From the NCBI RefSeq assembly GCF_017743935.1, contig NZ_JAGHRE010000012.1:1-64000 (forward strand): a DNA stretch of 64,000 bases. Direction: 5' to 3'. The DNA comes from Tropicibacter sp. R16_0 (GTDB taxonomy: Bacteria; Pseudomonadota; Alphaproteobacteria; Rhodobacterales; Rhodobacteraceae). This document shows positions 58,465-64,000 of the stretch, in pieces. The position numbers were made by a program, and so were the translations under genes. Each line of letters begins with the position of its first letter. The stretch's first letter is position 1. A model generated the notes under the pieces. It was not told the origin of the DNA. It saw only the letters and a program-made list of their open reading frames with translations, and did not search any database.

Positions 58465-58584
58465 ATGACCGGCCCGAACCGGGGCGCGCGTCAATATAAA
58501 TCTTTCCTAAACGTTGGTAAAAAGAGCGTTGACCTTCTAGGCCTCGATACGTCAGATTGTGGGGGCCGGACGCATTGCCACTAA
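58465..58584 (+). CDS. Possible 39-residue small protein or leader peptide
   Basis: ATG 58465 with GGAGG ~13 nt and GGAG ~6 nt upstream. The peptide begins MTGPNRGARQYKSF and ends GGRTHCH. The stop lies inside the second 13-bp repeat. It matches no family I know. Small size and lone position make it uncertain. Confidence 0.3.
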   Translation: MTGPNRGARQYKSFLNVGKKSVDLLGLDTSDCGGRTHCH

Positions 58585-58593
58585 ATCTGGTAG
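58581..58593 (+). repeat. Direct repeat, copy 2
   Basis: CTAAATCTGGTAG, identical to 58101-58113. Confidence 0.5.
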
Positions 58594-58789
58594 GGATGAC
58601 CAGAGGGGCAGCAGCGCGGCACGACAATGGGGTAACTCTCGCACAATAGGCGCGACAGCGCTGTTTTTTGACGCGGCTTCGGCTGCGACGGGATGTTTTT
58701 TCCTTCTGTCATTGCCCTGGGACTGGTCCGGGGCGCGATCATGGGCTGATGGGGCCACACGTTGAAAGCTGGAATTTAGGGGCAGCGGG

Positions 58790-61700
58790 ATGAAGATAGA
58801 ACGGAAATTCACCAAGGCAGGACAGGACGCTTACGCAGAGCTGGACTTTGTATCGGCTACATCCGAGATCCGAAATCCCGACGGCACGATCGTGTTCAAA
58901 CTCGATGACATCGAAGTGCCCTCGAGCTGGAGCCAGGTCGCCAGCGACGTCATTGCACAGAAGTATTTCCGCAAAGCTGGCGTACCGTCGCGTCTGAAAA
59001 AGGTCCGCGAAAAGGACGTTCCCGAATTCCTGTGGCGCTCGGTCCCCGATGGGGATGTCGAGTTGGGCGGCGAAACCTCCTCCAAACAGGTGTTTGACCG
59101 TCTGGCGGGCGCCTGGGCCTATTGGGGCTGGAAAGGCGGCTATTTCTCGACCGAGGATGACGCGCGCGCCTATTTCGACGAGATGCGGTACATGCTGGCG
59201 ACACAGCGCGCCGCACCGAACTCGCCCCAGTGGTTCAACACAGGCCTGCATTGGGCTTATGGCATCGATGGTCCGGCGCAGGGCCACCACTATGTCGACT
59301 ACAAGACCGGCAAGCTGACCAAATCGAAATCGTCCTACGAGCATCCGCAGCCCCACGCGTGTTTCATTCAGGGCGTCGAGGACGATCTGGTCAACGATGG
59401 CGGTATCATGGACCTGTGGGTCCGCGAGGCACGCCTGTTCAAATATGGCTCGGGCACCGGCACCAACTTCAGCCATCTGCGCGGCGAGGGCGAGCCCCTG
59501 TCGGGTGGCGGCAAGTCCAGCGGCTTGATGGGCTTTTTGAAAATCGGCGACCGTGCCGCGGGCGCGATCAAATCCGGCGGCACCACCCGCCGCGCGGCCA
59601 AGATGGTCATCGTCGACGCCGATCACCCGGATATCGAGGATTTCATCAACTGGAAAGTGATCGAAGAGCAGAAAGTGGCGAGCATCGTCGCAGGCTCCAA
59701 GATGCACGAAGCCAAGCTGAACGGCATTTTTGAAGCGCTGCGCACCTGGGACGGCAAAGCCGAGGATGCCTATGACCCTGCCCACAACGATGCGCTGAAA
59801 AAGGCGATCCGCGAAGCCAAAAAGGTCGCGATCCCCGAGACCTATGTGAAGCGCGTGCTGGATTACGCGAAGCAGGGCCACACCAGCATCGAATTCCCGA
59901 CCTATGACACCGACTGGGACTCTGAGGCTTACAGCTCTGTCTCCGGCCAGAACTCGAACAACTCGATCCGCGTCACCAACGCCTTCCTCAAGGCGATCGA
60001 AAAGGACGCCGATTGGGAGCTGATCAACCGCACCGACGGCAAGGTCGCCCGCACCGTCAAGGCGCGTGATCTCTGGGCGCAAGTGGGCCATGCGGCCTGG
60101 GCCTGTGCCGATCCTGGCATCCAGTACCACGACACCGTGAACGAGTGGCACACATGCCCCGAAGACGGTGAAATTCGCGGCTCAAACCCTTGTTCGGAAT
60201 ACATGTTCCTGGACGACACCGCCTGTAACCTGGCGTCGATGAACCTGCTGACCTTCCTTGAGGACGGCAAGTTCCAGGCCGACGATTACATGCACACCGC
60301 GCGGCTGTGGACCCTGACGCTGGAAATCAGCGTGACCATGGCGCAGTTCCCGTCCAAGGAAATCGCGCAGCTCAGCTATGACTTCCGCACGCTGGGTCTG
60401 GGTTATGCCAACATCGGCGGTCTGCTGATGAATATGGGCTATGGCTATGACAGCGACGAGGGCCGGGCGCTCTGTGGTGCGCTGACCGCAATCATGACCG
60501 GTGTGGCCTATGCAACCTCGGCCGAGATCGCTGGCGAGGTGGGGCCTTTTGCGGGTTATGAGCGCAACGCCAAGCACATGCTGCGCGTCATGCGAAACCA
60601 CCGCAACGCGGCCCATGGCGCGGTGCACGGCTATGAAAAGCTGGCCGTGAAACCCGTGCCGCTGGATCACGCCAACTGCCCCGACGCGCGTCTGGTCGAT
60701 CTGGCCATGTCGGCCTGGGACGAGGCCCTGTCTTTGGGTGAAAAGAACGGCTATCGCAACGCGCAGGCGACCGTGATTGCCCCCACCGGCACCATCGGTC
60801 TGGTGATGGATTGCGATACCACAGGTATCGAGCCTGACTTTGCCCTGGTAAAATTCAAAAAGCTCGCGGGCGGCGGTTACTTCAAGATCATCAACCGCTC
60901 GGTGCCCTCGGCGCTGGAATTCCTGGGCTACAGCTCGTCCGAGATCGAGGAAATCGTGTCCTACGCAGTGGGTCACGGCACCATCGGCAATGCGCCGGGG
61001 ATCAACCACACCTCGCTGACGGGTCACGGCTTTGGCCCGAATGAACTGCGCAAGGTCGATGAAGCCCTGGAAAGCGCGTTTGACGTGCGGTTCGTGTTCA
61101 ACCAGTGGACCTTGGGCGAAGAGTTCTGCACCGGCGTGTTGGGCATCCCGGCGGACAAGCTGAACGACCCCACCTTTGACCTGCTGCGTCACCTTGGGTT
61201 CACCAAGGCGGACATCGAGGCGGCAAACGACCATGTGTGCGGGACCATGACCCTGGAAGGGGCGCCGCATCTGAAGGAAGAGCACTATCACATCTTTGAC
61301 TGTGCCAACCCCTGCGGCAAGAAGGGTAAGCGCTTCTTGTCGGTCGACAGCCACATCACCATGATGGCGGCGGCGCAGTCGTTCATTTCGGGCGCGATCT
61401 CGAAGACGATCAACATGCCCAACGATGCCACCATCGAGGATTGCCAGAAGGCCTATGAGCTCAGCTGGTCGCTGGGGATCAAGGCCAACGCGCTGTATCG
61501 TGACGGCTCGAAACTCAGCCAGCCGCTGGCAGCGGCCCTGGTCGAAGACGACGACGAGGCGGCCGAGGTTCTGGAAAGCGGCTCGATCCAGGAAAAGGCC
61601 GCTGTGCTGGCCGAAAAGGTGATCGAAAAGGTCGTCGTCAAGGAAATCATCCGCAGCCACCGCGAAAAGCTGCCGCATCGTCGCAAGGGGTACACCCAGA

Positions 61701-62431
61701 AGGCGGTTGTTGGTGGGCATAAAGTCTATCTGCGCACGGGTGAGTTCGAAGACGGCAAGCTGGGTGAGATTTTCATCGACATGCACAAGGAAGGCGCTGG
61801 CTTCCGGGCGATGATGAACAACTTTGCCATCGCGGTCTCGGTCGGCCTGCAATACGGCGTGCCGCTCGAGGAGTTTGTCGACGCCTTCACCTTTACCAAG
61901 TTCGAACCGGCGGGGATGGTGCAGGGCAACGACTCGATCAAGAACGCGACCTCGATCCTGGATTACATCTTCCGCGAGCTGGCCGTGTCTTATCTGGACC
62001 GCACCGATCTGGCGCATGTGAAGCCCGAGGGCGCCACATTCGACGACATCGGTCGCGGCGAAGAAGAAGGCGTGTCGAACGTCAGCGAAATCAGTGAAAC
62101 TGCGGCCTCCAAGTCTTTGGAAGTGCTGAAACAAATCAGCTCGACCGGCTATCTGCGCAAGCGTTTGCCGCAGGATCTGGTGGTTTTGAACGGGGGCCAG
62201 TCCGAGGCGACTGGGCTGAATGGCGCGGCTGATCCGGTCAGCGCGTTGCAGACCATCGTGCCCGAAACCGTAACCGAGACCACAGCCGCCATGGGCATGG
62301 ACGCCCGCACCAAGGCCAAGATGCAAGGGTACGAGGGTGAGGCCTGCGGTGAATGCGGAAACTACACGCTGGTGCGCAATGGCACCTGCATGAAGTGCAA
62401 CACCTGCGGGGCGACGAGCGGCTGCTCGTAA
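58790..62431 (+). CDS. nrdJ: Vitamin B12-dependent ribonucleotide reductase
   Basis: 1213 residues; ATG 58790. The class II enzyme: N-terminal region (~1-100), then the reductase core with [10 protein letters not shown] and [17 protein letters not shown], the finger-loop [21 protein letters not shown] and [14 protein letters not shown] (given as spans, not contiguous). The C-terminal zinc region has CGECGNY and CMKCNTCG with redox cysteines. Makes deoxynucleotides with adenosylcobalamin and no oxygen, so it suits low-oxygen growth as does nap upstream. Confidence 0.97.
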   Translation: MKIERKFTKAGQDAYAELDFVSATSEIRNPDGTIVFKLDDIEVPSSWSQVASDVIAQKYFRKAGVPSRLKKVREKDVPEFLWRSVPDGDVELGGETSSKQVFDRLAGAWAYWGWKGGYFSTEDDARAYFDEMRYMLATQRAAPNSPQWFNTGLHWAYGIDGPAQGHHYVDYKTGKLTKSKSSYEHPQPHACFIQGVEDDLVNDGGIMDLWVREARLFKYGSGTGTNFSHLRGEGEPLSGGGKSSGLMGFLKIGDRAAGAIKSGGTTRRAAKMVIVDADHPDIEDFINWKVIEEQKVASIVAGSKMHEAKLNGIFEALRTWDGKAEDAYDPAHNDALKKAIREAKKVAIPETYVKRVLDYAKQGHTSIEFPTYDTDWDSEAYSSVSGQNSNNSIRVTNAFLKAIEKDADWELINRTDGKVARTVKARDLWAQVGHAAWACADPGIQYHDTVNEWHTCPEDGEIRGSNPCSEYMFLDDTACNLASMNLLTFLEDGKFQADDYMHTARLWTLTLEISVTMAQFPSKEIAQLSYDFRTLGLGYANIGGLLMNMGYGYDSDEGRALCGALTAIMTGVAYATSAEIAGEVGPFAGYERNAKHMLRVMRNHRNAAHGAVHGYEKLAVKPVPLDHANCPDARLVDLAMSAWDEALSLGEKNGYRNAQATVIAPTGTIGLVMDCDTTGIEPDFALVKFKKLAGGGYFKIINRSVPSALEFLGYSSSEIEEIVSYAVGHGTIGNAPGINHTSLTGHGFGPNELRKVDEALESAFDVRFVFNQWTLGEEFCTGVLGIPADKLNDPTFDLLRHLGFTKADIEAANDHVCGTMTLEGAPHLKEEHYHIFDCANPCGKKGKRFLSVDSHITMMAAAQSFISGAISKTINMPNDATIEDCQKAYELSWSLGIKANALYRDGSKLSQPLAAALVEDDDEAAEVLESGSIQEKAAVLAEKVIEKVVVKEIIRSHREKLPHRRKGYTQKAVVGGHKVYLRTGEFEDGKLGEIFIDMHKEGAGFRAMMNNFAIAVSVGLQYGVPLEEFVDAFTFTKFEPAGMVQGNDSIKNATSILDYIFRELAVSYLDRTDLAHVKPEGATFDDIGRGEEEGVSNVSEISETAASKSLEVLKQISSTGYLRKRLPQDLVVLNGGQSEATGLNGAADPVSALQTIVPETVTETTAAMGMDARTKAKMQGYEGEACGECGNYTLVRNGTCMKCNTCGATSGCS

Positions 62432-62449
62432 CGCGCAGGCCACAAGATC

Positions 62450-62668
62450 GCGTCCCCTGGGGGATGCGTAGGGGCCCAAGGATCCACCCTCGGTGATCCT
62501 GGCCCCGACGAGACAGGGTGGGCGGAAGACCAGTCCTTCCCACTCTACCATCGGGGCGGGTGCGCTCGCCCCAGACGCAGTCCAGGCCGCAGGCAATAAA
62601 ACACCGGGCGGTAAACTAGATGAGCCTGGATGGCGAAACTCAAAGGGGGCCGTTGGCCCCCTTTTTTT
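62450..62668 (+). ncRNA. Candidate structured RNA downstream of nrdJ
   Basis: After the nrdJ stop there are four stems in a row: GCGTCC/GGATGC (62450-62467), GGGGCC..GGATC/GATCC..GGCCCC (62471-62506), GTGGG/CCCAC (62518-62543) and GGGGCG/CGCCCC (62553-62572), then a single-stranded A-rich part and a strong terminator. This would be a ~220-nt transcript or processed 3' UTR RNA. No known family (RNase P, tmRNA, 6S, SRP) fits by eye. Confidence 0.45.
62642..62668 (+). terminator. Strong terminator after nrdJ / candidate RNA
   Basis: GGGGGCC and GGCCCCC with loop GTT, followed by TTTTTTT. A classic rho-independent terminator. Confidence 0.92.
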
Positions 62669-62941
62669 GCGACTCAGGGCAACCGGCCAAAAGGCGCCGA
62701 CGTGGGCTTGGGGCGTTTTTCGGCAAAGGGATGCTTGTTTCCGGATGTACGCAGCGGCGAGTTCCGCCGGTGGCGATGCGCGGGATTTTGCCCCGCCATT
62801 CCTTGCGCAGTCAGGCGGGTGAAACCGGCGCGAGTTGGCTGAATTTTCGTTATGTTCCCCCCATGGGGTGACGGGATCGCCGCTTTAGCAGTTTCTGAGT
62901 GCGTCCAACCCACGGACGACCAAAAAACACAGGAGACCCTT

Positions 62942-63181
62942 ATGAAACTGTTCAAAACCCTGCCGATTGTCACTGCTGTCTTTGCAACCCCACTTTGGGC
63001 CGCAGGGCAAGTCGATGCCAACGCGGATGGCGTGCTCACATTGGAAGAGGTTCAGGCCGCTTTCCCGGAATTGGATGCCGACAGCTTTGTTGCCATGGAT
63101 CAGAACGCCGACGGCGTGCTGGACGTGGATGAGGTGTCGGCCGCACAGACCGCAGGGCTGCTGCCCGCAAGCGACGGCTAA
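62942..63181 (+). CDS. Secreted EF-hand protein
   Basis: 79 residues from MKLFKTLPIV at 62942, AGGAGA 6 nt upstream. A signal peptide ends near LWAAG. Two calcium loops: DANADGVLTLEE and DQNADGVLDVDE, both with canonical acidic positions. A small periplasmic calcium binder; the role is unknown. Confidence 0.88.
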   Translation: MKLFKTLPIVTAVFATPLWAAGQVDANADGVLTLEEVQAAFPELDADSFVAMDQNADGVLDVDEVSAAQTAGLLPASDG

Positions 63182-63308
63182 TCTGTCACCACGAGGGGGT
63201 CACGGGAGGGACGCGCAGGCGGTAGGGGCTGCTGCTTGCGCGTTTCCACTGGCAGAGCGGGGTGTGATTGTGCCAAGACGGGACAGACCTGAGTTACAAG
63301 GACCTTCC

Positions 63309-64000
63309 ATGTCCCGATTGAAAAACCACGCCGCCCGCGATCAATGGATCGAAAAGACGCTCAAAGCCCTGCCTGAAGGGTCCAGCCTTTTGGACATGGG
63401 GGCGGGGGAATGCGCGTATAAACCCCATTGTTCCCATCTGGATTATCTGGCGCAGGACATTGCCGAATATGACGGCACTGGCGATGGGGCGGGATTGCAT
63501 ACAGGCGAGTGGGATACCTCTCGACTGGATTTTGTCTGTGACCTTTACGACATTCCCGAGGACCGGCAGTTCGATACCGTCTTCTGCTCGGAAGTGATCG
63601 AACATGTTGTCGATCCGGTGCGCGCGATCGAGAAGATGGCACGCCTGACCAAACCCGGAGGTCTAGTGATCGTGACGGCGCCCTTCAACTCGCTGACGCA
63701 TTTCGCGCCCTATCACTATTGCACCGGCTTTTCGCAATATTTCTATCGCCTGCATTTCGAACGTCTGGGGTTCGAGATCGTGGAACTGACACCCAATGGC
63801 GGGTTCTTTGATGTGATGGACCAGGAGTTGGGCCGTGTGACTCGCGTGCGCAAACAGTTCAAGGCCGGGTTCCGCGAACCGATCACATGGCTTTTGATGA
63901 CGATCGCGCGGCTGAACGTTCGTCTGATTGCCGCCGCAGATGGTGGTCGCATGGCGCGCAACAGTTCGGAACTGCAGTGCTTTGGTTGGCACGTAATCGC
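63309..64000 (+). CDS. Class I SAM-dependent methyltransferase, 3' end beyond window
   Basis: The ATG at 63309 has AAGGA 6 nt upstream and the frame is open to the last base (230 codons seen). SAM motif I SLLDMGAGEC, acidic motif FDTVFCSEVIEHVVDP and post motif LTKPGGLVIVTAPF. It has a clear glycine-rich motif, unlike the gene at 2683. The C-terminal half (residues ~170-230) is less conserved. Substrate unknown. Confidence 0.85.
   Translation, partial: MSRLKNHAARDQWIEKTLKALPEGSSLLDMGAGECAYKPHCSHLDYLAQDIAEYDGTGDGAGLHTGEWDTSRLDFVCDLYDIPEDRQFDTVFCSEVIEHVVDPVRAIEKMARLTKPGGLVIVTAPFNSLTHFAPYHYCTGFSQYFYRLHFERLGFEIVELTPNGGFFDVMDQELGRVTRVRKQFKAGFREPITWLLMTIARLNVRLIAAADGGRMARNSSELQCFGWHVI

Larger units (their letters stand above)
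58105..58789. other. Long leader region between napC and nrdJ
   Basis: 685 bp. It holds the nap terminator (58123-58153), the palindrome TGACAATTTTGTCA (58285-58298), a possible small ORF (58465-58584), both 13-bp direct repeats, and a T6 stretch after a CAGCGCTG hairpin near 58657. No cobalamin-riboswitch motif is recognised, although nrdJ is B12-dependent. Confidence 0.55.

Noticed and set aside
58105-58789. Cobalamin riboswitch before nrdJ
   Set aside because: No B12-box or other conserved riboswitch motif is visible.
1-64000. CRISPR arrays, insertion sequences, integrases, prophage genes
   Set aside because: No regularly spaced repeats, transposase or integrase features were seen.

Overview
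The window looks like a chromosomal segment of a Rhodobacteraceae (Roseobacter-group) alphaproteobacterium. This is inferred from the high-GC coding style, two SOS boxes of the alphaproteobacterial GTTC-N7-GTTC type (in front of uvrA and lexA), a B12-dependent ribonucleotide reductase (nrdJ), a clustered trpGDC-moaC-moeA-lexA-comEC block, and a roseobacter-style DUF1638/corrinoid-protein pair. The species cannot be fixed from sequence alone.

Layout. 1-6.3 kb: the tail of lpdA, a secreted von Willebrand-A protein with five tandem ~83-residue repeats, a small methyltransferase and SOS-controlled uvrA. 6.3-12.5 kb: a small membrane protein, an XRE/MmyB regulator, an MmgE/PrpD protein and a valine-degradation operon (isobutyryl-CoA dehydrogenase, a small membrane protein, then a 3-hydroxyisobutyryl-CoA hydrolase fused in frame to 3-hydroxyisobutyrate dehydrogenase). 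12.5-14 kb: two tRNA-Asn genes in inverted orientation bracketing ~0.86 kb with one tiny zinc-ribbon gene. 14-16.4 kb: an MBL hydrolase and an orphan EnvZ-like kinase. 16.4-21.3 kb: a three-gene accessory operon, hydrolase / HNH-like-ATPase fusion / HNH nuclease. It is Septu-like and the best candidate here for an undescribed defence system. It ends next to a CAT-anticodon tRNA.

21.4-30 kb: purMN, rnd, a lipoprotein, sufE, the DUF1638/corrinoid pair, a radical SAM protein and a membrane-anchored RTX repeat protein. 30-40 kb: gltA, gltX, comEC, lexA and the trpGDC-moaC-moeA operon with overlapping stop/start codons. 40-53 kb: a divergent polysaccharide deacetylase, a GNAT enzyme, a Tat-exported nucleotidase, ppiD-trpE, an aminotransferase, the fabI-lysE-gpt operon, pdxH, a double cold-shock protein and a DUF192 protein.

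53-64 kb: tRNA-Pro, then a complete napEFDABC operon (periplasmic nitrate reduction) preceded by an FNR/Dnr-like box and a second palindrome. After it come a 685-bp leader region, nrdJ, a highly structured ~220-nt segment ending in a strong terminator (candidate ncRNA), an EF-hand protein and a truncated methyltransferase. Anaerobic nitrate respiration next to an oxygen-independent (class II) ribonucleotide reductase is a coherent low-oxygen module. Most of the remainder is housekeeping.
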